64,000 nt of DNA from Harmothoe impar (lineage: Eukaryota > Annelida > Polychaeta > Phyllodocida > Polynoidae). Location of the stretch: the NCBI GenBank assembly GCA_947462335.1, contig OX381704.1, positions 48,302,942 to 48,366,941 of the forward strand, written 5' to 3'. Under the pieces are notes generated by a model that saw nothing but the letters and a program-made list of their open reading frames with translations, had not been told where the DNA came from and made no database searches. The position numbers and the translations under genes were made by a program. Of the stretch, positions 1 through 13,100 are shown piece after piece. Every line of letters starts with the position of its first letter. Positions within the stretch are counted from its first letter, which is position 1.

Positions 1-945
1 GAGTAAACAGAAAAGTACCCTTCGCCCCAGAGCTAGCTACTTGTAGTAAATCCAATTGTCCATTGAATATACATACTTAGAAACCCTTAGGAGACCAGAG
101 TCATTATTGTTTCAGCCATTATCGATGTTTCGAACCTCGTATCCACAATCTTTGTTTATACTACGCATGCGCATTTGGGCACATCCGCCTTGTTCAGGAA
201 GCTTGCCCGCCGATTTTGATTTTGTTTTTGATGGATTACGCTATAAACCGGCCTAAATATGGTAACATTAAACTGTTTTGTCTAAATGATCAATCAACCA
301 CTGAACAGGTAAACACTCCAACCAATACATGTCCCTGTTTATAGCAGTGAATAGTTATTATCAAATGAGTTAATGAAAGCATATCATTGACAAAGTAATT
401 TCTTGCGAAAATCCAATATGGCGATGCTGTCTCCGTGAAGAAATATGCGTGCTTCACATGGGATGCAGCTTAAACTGGCCACTATGTCTTTGTCTCATTT
501 GTACTAAAAGATGGCACCGACCTTTGTTAACAGGGAAATGACAAAGACTTTATATTTTAATTGAGAGAATTATATGAAAATCACGATATGCCATTATCTC
601 CTCTCTACCAAAACAGTGCCTAAAACCGGCAAATGACAAATTGCCACATTTCATTGAATAATTCCTTTGTCAATTGACATTCGCATTCAAAATTGCTCTC
701 ACACATGCACACCAATGCACTTTACAAAATAGTATTTAAAAAAGGGCATGAAAAAATAAAAATACATGATTTACAGACATATTCCCACCATGCCAACTCC
801 ATATCCCAATGCTCTGTGGATCGGTCGCCACTAAGGCCAGCACAGAAGCGGGTGAAACTTGTTTTTCTGACCCGATCCCCCGAGCAATAATCATATTATA
901 GTGTTCATCTCTATTACATGTATAATGGAATGGAGAAATCCTCAC
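1..945. other. Intron sequence of PSMD8, no exon seen
   Basis: This stretch should be intron downstream of PSMD8 exon 6. I searched both strands for the missing PSMD8 C-terminal exon (the part following the DIRDEIAG-type region of the family) and found none. Nothing else recognisable. Confidence 0.6.
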
Positions 946-3900
946 CTGATTGTACTTAGCAGAATGTCAATGAAGAAGTTGTAGCTTTCTGCTGGGACAT
1001 TCCCTTTGGCCAGAAACACCTGAAGTTGGTAGAAATATTGCATGAATGATTATTGTATACAATAAATGGTTTTCACGAAACGTGCATCCAGGTCTAGAGA
1101 TTCAGCGCGAATTGCAATGAGGATCAGAATCACTGTAAACATTGTTGGATATTGTATTTTTAAATGTTTTCAACTGGAATCGCAGCGTACACATTAATAA
1201 ACGACGATAAGAGACGTCATCTTTAGTAAGTGTCCACTATTCTTACTACCATGAATTCCTGCATGTTAAAGAACCACACCCCTAGAGCGGGTTGTACGAG
1301 TTCTCCCAAATCGGTGCTACAGTGTCTATGAGGGCTTCTGGGAATATGATACTACAGTACAGGACTAAAGTAGCCAAAATTACACCCCAGGTGCGTGCAA
1401 TACGCGAGATGGGTTTGAGGTTTGAGGGTTACACTGGAGATTAACGCTAAATATACAGCAGTCCAACATTATAGCACTCCAATGCACTATATGGATATAT
1501 ATCTAAAACTGGACATCGACATCCATGTAGCAGAATCCTTCCAACAGAAATCTATATTTAGTAGAAGTAGAAATCCATGAATATCTATATGAAGGAGAAC
1601 ACCATGTTCATGCCTATGAATATGTCTGTGTGTATGTTCATTTAAAGATTCAAGATTGCAACCATTCATTGAATGCCACCATGCTTTCAATGTAATCTCG
1701 AATTGCAGTTGCAGTAATTTGATACTAATAAAAAAAAAATCTATTCCATTTTTCTTTCATGAACAGTTGGCATCCCATAGATTCAAGATGGCTATCACTC
1801 ATTGAATGTCCCGATGCTTGAAATAAAATCTTGACTTGTAGTTGCATTAATTTGATACTATCAAAAAAACAAATCCTATTTGATTTTTTCTTCATTCAAC
1901 CCATTCAAGATGGCTACCATTTACTAAATGCCACAATGCTTTCAGTGCAATGAAGAATTACAGTTGCATTAATTTGTATAATTCATATAAGAAAATTTCT
2001 ATTTGATACCTTTTTCAAACACAGTTGGCACCCCATAGGTTTAGGATGGCCACCATTCATTGAATGCCACAATGCTTTAAATGCAATCTTGAAATGTAGT
2101 TGCATAAATTTTATACTGTTAAAAAAATCCAATTTAGTTGTTCTTTTCATGAAGAGTTGGCACCCCATAGGTTCAAGATGGCCACCAGTCATTGAATGCC
2201 ATAATGCTTAAATGCAATCTTGAATTGCAGTTGCATTAATTTGATTCTTAAAAAAAATACTTTCTTTTCTTTCTTTCATGAACAGTTGGCACCCCATACA
2301 TTCAAGGTGGCTACCAGTCATTGCATGCCACAATGCTTTAAGTGCAATCACAAATTGTAGTTGCATTAATCTGATACTAATAAAAAAACTAATTCTATTC
2401 TTTTTTTTAAATTCATGAACAGTTGGCACCCCATATATCTAAGATGACTACCATTGATTTAAGATGCTTAAAATGCAATCTCGAATTGTAGTTGCATCAA
2501 TTTATTGCTAATAAAAAACAAATTCTTATAGATTTTTCTTTCATGAATAGTTGGCACCCCATAAGGTGGCTACTATTCATATTAATGCAAATACAATGCT
2601 TTAAGTGCTAAATTACGAATTGTAGTTGCATTAATCTGATACTAAAAAAAATAAAATATTCTATTTGATTTTTCTTTCATGAACAGTTGGCACCCCATAA
2701 ATTAAAAATGCACCCAGCACCCAGGTCAACAGCTATATACGGACACATGAACCTCCCCTGCCTGTTCTCCTTCAATGCAGAGTGAAGTGGGTGGGAGGGG
2801 GTGACCATCAACAGTGCATAAACACTTTGATTGGATGACAATGCAGTTTTTATATTACAACCCTAAATTTGTGCAATGAAAATCATCAAGAAATACTAAG
2901 TATTTTTTCCAAAGAATAGCTTTTCTAGAATGGCTTGATACTCAGAAATCCTACTGCGAATAAAAAAAAGTCAAATTCTGATTCTAAACACCTGAAAAGT
3001 GAGAAATGCTGGCGTTCACGGTTTATGTAGGAAATGTACTAAAAACACCAAAAATATGCAACAAACCCCTAATTTTCTCAAAAACTGTTCAGTAGGATTT
3101 TTTCTAACTGAGGTTCCAGTGTTTTCTACCCTCATATTACACATTGGCATAGAGAATATATTGGCACCTAGTCAGGATTTTGCCCTAGAAGCAATCTGTG
3201 AGGCAAAAAACAGCCAAAATGAGCCACTGGTCTGAAGTATAAAACTGGGCATCGATCACTACAGAGCTACAAAGAGAGAGAATCGATGTCCAGTAACTAT
3301 GCTAACCTTGTTGTAGCTGCCCTCCATCAGGTACTGTTCGATGGACACTGGGTGCCGGATATAAATATTTTGGTGAAGATCCTTAGCTGGTAAAAGCTCG
3401 AGCTCCTGCAATATGAAAGAAAACTGGTATAGATTTGTTTGAACGTTATTCTGTATATATTGGACTAAGACTAAGTAATTGATACATCATGAGAAATGTA
3501 CACGACCCTTAAGTTCAGACATGCAAACTCTGAAGAGGAAAAAATCTGAGCCCAGGATATTTTCGGGGGAATGTATGCCCCCGCTTCTGAAATATCATCG
3601 CAAGCAAAGTGTAGTGGTCAAACAAGGTGGGGGTTGGGAGCATATCCCCTCAAGAAAATTTGAAAGCCCATGATTACCAATGGTGCATTCTGATGCATTT
3701 TGGCCATAATTGTATCAAAGCTAAGATCTGTATAAGCCAACCTTTATGCTTGGGGATGGAACTTTTGAAAATGCAATCTGATGCATTTTGGCACACCTGG
3801 CATGACTACCCCCCACCTTAAACCATCACTGAAATAGTTATGTGTTAATTTGCCAATCACACGTCACAGCAGTACTAGGGGGGTTTGGGGGCATGCCCCC

Positions 3901-6900
3901 CAAGAAAAATTTGAAAATAAAGAAGGCAAATGGTGAAATTTGATGTATTTTGATCTTCTTGTCTGATGAAATTACAAGTCCCCCCCCCCCCCCACATAAA
4001 GGTAAACAAAGTTCTCATTGGATTTGGACGAATCACAAGAACGACCAATTTGGAGGAATATAAACCTGAGAAATCTGAGAAATCTGAGAAATCTGAGGAG
4101 TTTGCATGTCTGTAAGTTAAAGCATCATGCCGTCCTTAAAGGGTTAAACATATTTTATTTGTTGAACCAATATTTGATTAATCATATCACTAAATACGAC
4201 ATGATTAATACACGTCTGTTACCAAAGTGGGTTTGACTGAAGTACATACCATGTGGAAGTCGGCCACTTTGTTCTGTGCCAGGAGCCGCAGAAGGTTGAG
4301 GCCAAGCAGCTGCGACTTGTAGGCAGACTCGGGCAAATCATCCCTACCAACACAACATATCAACATATTAATCTCACGCTATCTCTATTTGGCACATAAA
4401 AAAGGACATGACATCTTCTAAATTTGTATATATTGTGCCCGAGTTAAAAGTTGGGACTTTTGTAATTATTGACGAAAAATCACTCATATCACATTAAAAA
4501 TGTCAGGCTAGTATTAAAACATATCGATATGATTTACCCGTGACTCCTTTAGAAGCAGTATAAACTATAGTGTTATTCGTCCTGATACATTAATGCTGGC
4601 CCTAGTGGGGGTTGATGCACTCCCAAAGCATCGACATGGTGCACCAACGTAGTGCTGCTTTCGTAGGTGTATAATTTCGTCCTTAAAGGTTTAAAACTAC
4701 ATGACAATTATATGCGAAACTTACTTGTAATCCAAATAGTAGCACTTCAACTGGGCCATATATCGCTCAAAGCTTTCAATGTCCTTCTTGGCAATGGCCC
4801 ACTGTGCCCCGATTTCCAGAATGTCTCCTACAAGTCAGATGAACAAAACTTATTATTATAATATTCGTTTCATACTAGAAATGAAACAGTCATAGTTTGC
4901 CAAGCTCTACCAAGGTCACAACATCATTACACGAACACATATTTTGTTTAATAATTGAAAATGATTAATCTTAGTTTTATGCCCACCACCACAACATAAT
5001 TATAGACCTATAGGCAGTCTGCGAAATACTGCATAACGCGAATCTGTTCTAGTAAAATATAACTGGTTCTTTGTGAATGTCTGCTGAGAACCTATCTTTT
5101 GCATACTGACTGACCCAGCGTACATATCCACGTCACAGGCCAACCCACATTCATCAAAACTACACAACTACTCACTTGCTATGAGGAGTTCTTGTTTAGT
5201 TGCAGTGGTGTCCATCGTTGGCATGAATGTCAGGTTAGTCAGGGCAATCTGTAAGAAAACAAATACATCATTACATGTTAATTTTGGAAATAAAAATATC
5301 TTTTAAGGCCACTCAAAAAAGTTCTTTCTCATCACCGCGCGCATTATCAAAAACATGATTCGGGGAATTTTTTTTTTTTTTTTTTTTACCATTTATACAT
5401 GATGAAAATATGTTAAAATTGGAATACTATTGGCAAATTTGGTATCAAATTAAAGCTTATGGCATAAGTTATGCTGTCAGTAATGCAGTCAGCTATGAAT
5501 AACTTGCATTCTAACAACTCTGAATTAGTAAAGTGTGAAAAGTTCAAATTTCCCTTTGTATTTCAAGCCCCAAGTTGAAATTAAAAAGAAAATTTAAATA
5601 AAAAATGCCCTATGCATATTTTTCACTGCTTGGTGATGAGAAACAACTTATTTTTTTGAGTGGTCTAAACAACAGCCTACAGTAGGGCTGGGGGAGCAGG
5701 GCTCTCTGCAGACTCAAAATCACACCGTAAAATACTGACTAGCCACTAGTGACTTTGTCTTTTTTTTTTTTTAATACGGTTTTATTTGTTCCTGGTTACA
5801 AGATTCAAACAATTGTTCCACCACGAAATAACCAGTCAGTGGGCGAAGTCTTTGGGTGGGAAGGGGTTATCATATTGAGAAAAATACACCAAGTCGCCCC
5901 CCCCCCCCACACACAAAATGACCTACCAAAAACAACAAAAGAGAGAAGGAATTAGGAGGGGGTGGGGGCTTCAGTAGGCATGGCAGGGCCATTTCTGCCC
6001 GAGTTTTTTCAAGTACACATGTACTAGTACTAGTCTAGACTAGTAGTAGTCTCAACTTTGCCACCCTGCTAAAAGAGAGCCATTGGATATATTTACCAAA
6101 TTCCAACTGCTAATACCTTCTAAAACACCTCTAGTTTTTGTATCAGGTGAGATAATTAATTATTGCTGGTCCGGGGAAACTAGAGAAAAGAAACTAAGCT
6201 AATGGTAATGGATTTTCCTCGGGCAGATTCTGGCCTTTCTGTTGTGTCACTGTCAGCCACCCTCACCAATCGATCGTTTTGACTATCTAAATGATATCAA
6301 ATCATATAAAGAAAAGGTAATTTTCCACACTGCTCCGACCCTATGGAGTCTGAATTTTTTTTAAACCCTTCCGTGCCTAGCTTCAGAGACTCAAGTCAAG
6401 AGTCAGACAGTTCATGCCTGCCACTGCACTGGTCCTTTACATTTTGGGACCATCCGTCCATCGTTACTTACGACGACAGGCGGTCAATAGCCTACCTTTG
6501 TTTTGATAAATCATAATAGCCCAAATAAGTCGATGATAAGAGGGTTTGAAACTTGACTAGCCTCACTAGGCATGCGAGATTTACACTTTCTAACAAAGAA
6601 CAATAGAATGTAAGCCTAGCTGCCAAGTTTTGGTAGTTTATCTTGACAAGTGAGTCAGCACTCTGTTTGTATGGCAAATACACACTTTATCGCTCAGCCA
6701 CAAAACCAGTCACTGTGGTCGGCGTTGTTTCTATGTCCTATACCACCATTTTTATCAAATATAGTTAATGGCCTCACCTTAAGTTTTGTCAAGAGGTCCC
6801 CGCACTTTTCTATATTTGGTGGTTTGCGGTTCCATTCTTGGGTTAATTGTTGATAAAGTGCAACTGTTTGCGAGAGCTCCGTCGGGTTACGCGCCGCCAT
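946..6900 (-). CDS. PSMD8: 26S proteasome non-ATPase regulatory subunit 8 (Rpn12), partial, 6 exons
   Basis: Lid subunit of the 19S regulatory particle of the 26S proteasome, acting in the cytosol and nucleus. Coding exons read on the minus strand: 6900-6778, 5248-5176, 4827-4725, 4343-4250, 3405-3307, 1019-946. All junctions are GT-AG and phases join without a break, giving 188 codons plus two bases. The protein starts [20 protein letters not shown] and contains family signatures in order: [75 protein letters not shown] and [20 protein letters not shown], all close to vertebrate PSMD8 as I know it. The C-terminal part of the PCI region (from the Arg after LLSTI) is not in the window; bases 1-945 hold no matching exon, so the gene runs off the left edge. 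An in-frame upstream ATG at 6954 would add 18 residues; I chose 6900 because it aligns with the family start. Confidence 0.95.
1640..2705. repeat. Tandem array of about eight ~132-bp units in PSMD8 intron 5
   Basis: Each unit carries the words cagttggcaccccata, caagatggc(t/c)acca, cattgaatgccacaatgctt, gaattg(c/t)agttgcattaat and an A-rich run. The ttgcattaat word recurs at about 1705, 1842, 1964, 2099, 2231, 2361, 2495 and 2628, giving a period near 132 bp. One unit near 1900 is shortened. The array is AT-rich, has no open frame across units and lies between PSMD8 exons 5 and 6. Confidence 0.85.
3600..4000 (+). repeat. Two copies of a short dispersed repeat with a GGGGGCATGCCCCC core
   Basis: At about 3625-3800 and 3878-3960 the same order of words occurs: a G-rich run, gcat(g/a)(t/c)cccc, aagaaaa(t)ttgaaa, then aatggtg(a/c)a, (t/c)tgatg(t/c)(a/g)tt. 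A third copy is at about 7505-7690, interrupted by a small hairpin element. The copies sit in PSMD8 and FAM98 introns. A C-run ends the second copy at 3980-3993. I do not recognise the family. Confidence 0.55.
5307..5665. mobile_element. PIF/Harbinger-like MITE in PSMD8 intron 1
   Basis: Terminal inverted repeats of about 30 bp start GGCCACTCAAAAAAGTTC on the left and, read from the right, GACCACTCAAAAAAATAAG, followed by a shared TTTCTCATCACC. The element is flanked by TAA on both sides (5304-5306 and 5666-5668), a three-base duplication of the TWA type used by PIF/Harbinger transposons. It has no coding capacity. A related copy lies in TDP1 (22758-23113); both share the inner word accgcgcgcat. 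Confidence 0.7.
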
Positions 6901-7167
6901 TTTTGTTGGTAATGAACTTTTACATTCCCTGAAGCAAACGACAATAATCTCCATTCCATTTTAACTTTGTTTTTACATCATTGACTATTTTCAATATTAA
7001 GAATGGCATTCCTGAAATTTTTTAGATTATAAAATTTAATGACAGCGCATAAATAATGTAATGTTCCCGTTTAATCAAGTTTTGTCGTCCCCTTTTTGTT
7101 CCATGTGTGGGCTCGATCATTTGTATTTTGCTCTCATCCTGTCTGCTGGCCGGTGCCCGATTTAATC
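6901..7167. promoter_or_regulatory. Putative bidirectional promoter between PSMD8 and FAM98
   Basis: The start codons of PSMD8 (minus, 6900) and FAM98 (plus, 7168) lie 267 bp apart with no other gene between. I see no TATA box in a sensible position for either gene. A YY1-type motif, AAAATGGCGGC read on the minus strand, covers 6893-6903 and overlaps the PSMD8 initiator ATG, as in many vertebrate housekeeping promoters. Sharing of one promoter is inferred from the spacing. Confidence 0.6.
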
Positions 7168-10100
7168 ATGGAAAATGACATTTTAGACTCACTTGAAGAT
7201 TTAGGGTGAGTTTAAGAGACTATGTACAAGTATATGTTCATGCTGCCTATGGTTATATGGTAGGAGGAGTTGTTATTTTAAGGTAAATGCATTATAATTT
7301 CTTCATTCTCCCATTATCGCTCAGTGCCACAACGGCAAGATGGCAGGCTGAACTCGACGACGACGGTAGCCTCTCTAGAAATTAGATTTAATATCAGGTT
7401 TTGGAAATGAGCAAGAGTGAGACTTTTCCAAAAATGATTAAAGTGTGCGTGAACACATCGGGGTGCGAAGCGCCGCGGTTCAAAAGCGCAGTGCTGTGAC
7501 CAAGGTAGGGGGGTCTAAGGGCAGACTCGTACATCCAGTCTCCAACTCCGCCTTTCTCCGTACGTAGGGTAGCGCAGTTGGAGACTGGAAGTGCGAGTCT
7601 GGTCTAAGGGCATGCCCCCCCCCCCCCCAGAAAATTTAGAAAATTTAGACGTCAAATGCCATGGTGCAATCTGATGTGTTCTGAGAGCATCTTTGTAACT
7701 TTGGTTCTAATTGGAGTATCGAAAAAATTCTTTCAGTTCTGGAAAGCCCAGAATCTCAGGAATGCGTGAGATTGCTTTACGTTTACCCCTGCGTGAGAGC
7801 GTGAGAAAGGGTGCAAATGCGTGAGTCTCATGCCCAATGTGTGAGGGTTGACAGCCCTGGATTATATGTTCAGGGTTGCATGGTCTACTGACAGGGCAGT
7901 AGTAGAGTAGAGACTTGACTGTTGACTTGACTTAACACTTCACTTAATGTGGGAAAGGGCGAATGCAAATCATTAAAAATAGGGCTAAGCCTAAGGGAGG
8001 ATTCATTATTTATGGCAGGGGTAGGGTGAGCATTTGTTAAATCAAATAGCCTACGTCAAAAATAATTCCTCCCCCCCCCCCTCGGAATGGGTTGAAAAAA
8101 AGCCCCCCCCTCTGAAGAGGGTTAAAATGCAACTTTGGGTCTAGTCGGAATATTTACAAAATTCTTTCAGTTTTGAAAAGCCTGAGTTCAGGGGGTTTGT
8201 CTGTCGCCAATTTCAAGACCAGTGTCGCCACTTTTTCGCAACATGGCGACAGCTGCCCACCCCTGACATTAGGTAGCGTAATACCGGGTACCATAATTGT
8301 ATGCATGTAATCCTGGGCACTTTGTTACCTACAATTTACTACCTTGCAATAGATACGGGTCCATAGAATGATAGATACATACATTAGTAAGGTGTTTTAG
8401 CGTTAAAGTCTCGTGATACTTGCTGGTGAGTGATAATAGTCAAACATCTATACTTCACTGTTTTTCGACTTACATACCGGTAGGCCTACTGTTGAGTTTA
8501 AGGGCCCCAGCGTTTATAAATTGGAAGCTCCTGTATCCCCAGTGATTACATGAGGCCAGCGCTTTTTTGAAGATTGGCAAAACAGTCAGCGATTCTGAGG
8601 GTCAAAGTGATGCAGTGAGAAATTTTTTGGGAGTTTGAGGAAAATTTAGAAAATATTGATTTAATTTGATGAAAATATCTAACATAGGCTGTTACTAAAT
8701 TTTGCGACATTTCAATGTACCAAATTCGCGACATTTTAAGGAATATCCCTTTAAAAAAAGCCCCCCCCCTAAGAATAGGGTAAAAAAAAGCCTGTTTGAA
8801 TAGTGGGGTAACTAAAATCTCCCTTACTTTTCAGGTACGAGGGGCCACTATTGGAAGATGGTGTATTCGGTCGAGCAATAGAAGAGGGTGCAACTAGCCC
8901 CGAATACACCAAACTCGTAGAATGGGTAACTACCGAGCTGCGAGGATTTTTTGGACTGGAAGAAAAAGTGTCAGCTGTTTCTGGTAAGATCCCCACATTA
9001 CCACCAACTTTAGCAACTTTGAATTGACATATCGGTTCACTGTGGATTACAGTATTACTTTACTTATCAGATTTGAATTAATCTCTAGTATCAATCATTG
9101 ATTTTAGGTCCTGACGATTCCGATACATTCCTGATGGAATTGAGCGGTTTTCTAAGAGAATATGGTGAGTTATATTCGTTTACCAGATATTCTAGTGGAT
9201 AAATGATTGATATAACGTGTGTGTGTTTAATTATTGATCACTATGATGAAACGGCATGATAGTAGAACAGTAAATACAATGTACTTATTATACTGTATTC
9301 CATGTAATAAGCACCCTCTCCCTGATAAGCATGGGGGGGGGGGGGGGTAAAAAGATTATGTAGAAAATATGAGGTATGTCTTTCGTTCCTGTTTTAAAAC
9401 TATAACCTTTAATAATCTCACAGGATGCCCACTTGTGTCGCTAACGGAAGGTCCCATCGGCCAAAGGCTCCACACCAAGCAAAATCGTCTCCAGCTTTTA
9501 GGTAGGCATGATGAGATATTCAAGTAGCATAGCGTTACTTTACATAATGTGTAAACACAAAATAAGATAATAAAGAACTATTTTAATCATTCCCGTAACT
9601 ATTTCATCATAATATCTACTAGTAGTTGGTGTATGACTGCCAATGTATATGCTATGTTCTACAAATGTATGTTGAGGTTCGTTACATGACTGTTGTCTAA
9701 TGCTTTTTTTAAATGCATAGACTACCTGATGACTGAACTATCTGCATCGCGAATGATGGTCGTGAATAAACCCCACCTGATTGCCAAAACCGTTGAGGAA
9801 GAAACGAGTGTAAGTTTATTGCTTTATATTTAAATTGTTGCTTCTCTACAGGAGCCTTAATTTCTCTTATCAAATACCCGTAATCATAGCTCTTACTGTA
9901 CCATTTAAATTAGTCCATATATATTGAGTGGAGAAAAGCTGACGTTGATTAGTCACCATAACATTTAGAACACGTTATCATTGACAGTCGGACAGTGAAC
10001 CAGCTAACGACCTGAAGGCTATCTGCATCGCTCTCAGCTTCCCCCGACCACCTGATGGTATCACACCCTTCCAACTCTTCACCAAGATAGAAACTAAGGT

Positions 10101-13100
10101 CAGTAATTCAGGACTAATGTTCAAAGTATGTGCTCATTGAGCTTGTCAACTTCTGTTGTCAACTAAAAGGGAACGTTTTAAAACACCCAACAGCAGTTAT
10201 CAATTGTCACCAATTTTTCAAAAGTTACATATTCGTTGAAGCCAATTTAATGATCTGCGACGGAAAGAAGCGGAAGCCTAATTGTATACCAGGATAAATA
10301 AAACTGATTTAAAATGATGCATTGAAATCATATTCAAATACACCCTTATCTTATGTGATTTCCTCACAATGATTGATTATTGTAAGTGTTAAAATGTGTT
10401 TATGGTATTATTTCAGCTAAAGGAGTTGGTAGCGGCATTTCCAAATAAATTAGTCAGTAAACCGCTACTAAAGGCACGTCTCTCCGACAAACAGTGGGAG
10501 TCAGTAGAGTTTATCAACACCGCCCTGAAACAGGAATACGAGTGCCGGAGAGAAATGTTACTAAAACGACTGGATGTGACGATCCAGTCGTTTAGATGGT
10601 CAGACCGTGTCAAGGTAATTATCATAATCATAATTAACACCATGGTTAATACAAAGGAAATTAATTGCCAAATATGTTTTTCATTAAAACAGGAATGAGC
10701 AGTGAACGTTCAAGTATAAGTAGTATGTAAGTGAACTAACCTAAAACCTCGACTCTAAGGGAACCTCATTTATAGGTACCCATACGTTGAAAGAATATTT
10801 TCACTATTCTTATGAAGTTGACTCCCTCTTGCTGTGAAAAAACCCCACATAGGGTAGCTGTAGCTTATGTATTACTGTTACAATATCCCTCCACATTTAT
10901 ACGTACTGACGCCGTATTCCCTTCCTTCCCACAGTCACGAGATGATGAGGTGGCAGCGGTCTATCAGCCTATCCGACGAGTTCTGTCAAACAAAACCAAT
11001 GTCGGCATCCCACAAATGTTAGCAGCTCGAGAAGGTAATGCCCCTGCGTCTCTATATTATATACATATACCATGACTAAAATAATCTATTAGGTTAATCG
11101 GCTATAGTCAAGCCGATTAGGAATGAGACATATCAATGATATCCATGTAGAACATGTTTTAAAACATCGATACTGTTTATTGAAAATAGTAATTTCGGAA
11201 GTGTAATTTCAGCCGAGGAGCTTGATAATATCTGTCGATGGGGATGTTCAAAATATTTAGTTCAAAATATAATACTGTAGTAGATATTATATAGGTAGAA
11301 CTTGAGCTCTGATACTCTAAGTTATACATGTACTCCTCTCTTCAGACATGACGGCTGTGCAGAAAACAAGCAGTGGGGAAGCTAGAGAGAAAACAAAGTG
11401 TGCGATCAACCGCGTCAAAATCGGACATGTGAGTTTTAATGCTAATACATTGTAGCATACAAAGTATTGCAGATAAAAGTGGAAAATATTAATACATGTA
11501 AAACAGCTAGGATAAAGGCTACTTTATAATATGGACTTTTTCGTTTCATTTTACTGAAGACGTGTTTAGATACAGGAACCGTCTGGATTTATTATTACTT
11601 CATGTATCAAGTCTCGTGGATAAAGCTACAAGGAAAAAAACCGCCAAAGTCTAGGTAGGATAAAACAAGGGGAGTTTACTACGCAGTACTAAAGTACCCA
11701 TTATCATGCCCGAGCTGCGGGTTATAAGATTTCCTCAAAGTCTAGGTGTGGGTTATACGAGGGTGCAGGTTATACAAGAGATTTTATGGTATATGATGTA
11801 TTCTATTACTCCTATAGTAAATAAGCATGCCAATTACCAATATCATTAACATTACCAGGTGCCTGATCGGGGCGGCCGTGCGTACGAGATGGAACCGCCG
11901 CCACCGGAGATGCCCTCCTTCATGAAGAGGTCAAATGCCCCTCAAGGTCAACGTGGTATGTCAAATATCTTCTATCTGTATAGCGATGTAGGGTCATTTC
12001 GTATTCAGCTGACTTTTTATAGCAAAGACCAGTGGGTTACAGGGTGATGGTTTATATTTTGTATGTGACAATAAAACATGCACTGGCATATTGCCGAATT
12101 AGTAGAGGTCGATAAAATAACTTAGTCTTAGTTGATTAAAGGGTGTTGGTTCAAGGATGGATTAGGAGCTACAACTAGTGTCCATTTTTGTAGGGACATA
12201 ATTATTTCTATCGGTATAAACAGCATAGACTACTGATACTTTAAAACCATAGTCAGTATTCTTACTTCTAATCACTGAATTAACTTCTTACAATTTCCGA
12301 GCCCAGAGAAAACCTTGAAATCCTCATGAAGGTCACTGGTAGCCTCACTGAGCCACTATAGCCCCAATTGTACCTAATAAAGGATACTTAGGTAAATATA
12401 GGATGGTACTCTTTGCATCATTGTTTATATAGGCAATAATTTCCCAAATCTTGAGGGATCGAAAAGCAGTAGTTGAGACAGAAATCTCCCGTAAGTGTTA
12501 AGAGGCCGCTTTAATAGTTAGAAATGGGTGCTATGAATAAATACTTTACTAAATTTTTCTTAAGATAAATATTTACTTAGAGCATCAGGTTCCTTTGTGT
12601 GCCTGGTGTAATAACCCTTAATTTTATCATTTTAGGACACTCAGGGTCATGGGCAGGCAAGCGGCGAAATCAGAACAAAAATGAGGGCTGGTGGAAACAC
12701 AACAAGAAGCAGAGGAGATACTGATTCTTTCCCCTAGCTAGAATCGAGGTACCGTCCATTTATCTAAGGTTATAGATGGAGAGAGAGCTTAGTGGGATTG
12801 CTTGAACTTTGTGGAGAGATACAGATCAAAACCACACAAAATAGTATTAAATTCGTTAAATTCTAAGCAATACATAGGGTAGATAGTACACTACATACAA
12901 GATTACCATGACTCACTGGAAGGTTTTAAATAATGATATATTCACGAGATTGTTCCCATGGTGACCACATGTGGTATGACTGAGCCACTAGCAGATTAGA
13001 ACCTAACTAAAGGATAGACTATTGGATAATACCATTTGAGCTGCAGTACCTCTCAAATGGCATTACAGGCGGTTTCCGGAATTACTCTGACCAGCTGAAA

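Noticed and set aside
1240..1480. Possible SINE fragment (gcatgttaaagaaccacacc)
   Set aside because: Shares only a short taaagaacc word with the SINE at 31309; no pol III boxes visible.
6901..6954. Upstream in-frame ATG extending PSMD8 by 18 residues
   Set aside because: The extension (MEIIVVCFRECK...) has no family counterpart, and the ATG at 6900 fits both the alignment and the YY1-overlapping start; kept as an alternative only.
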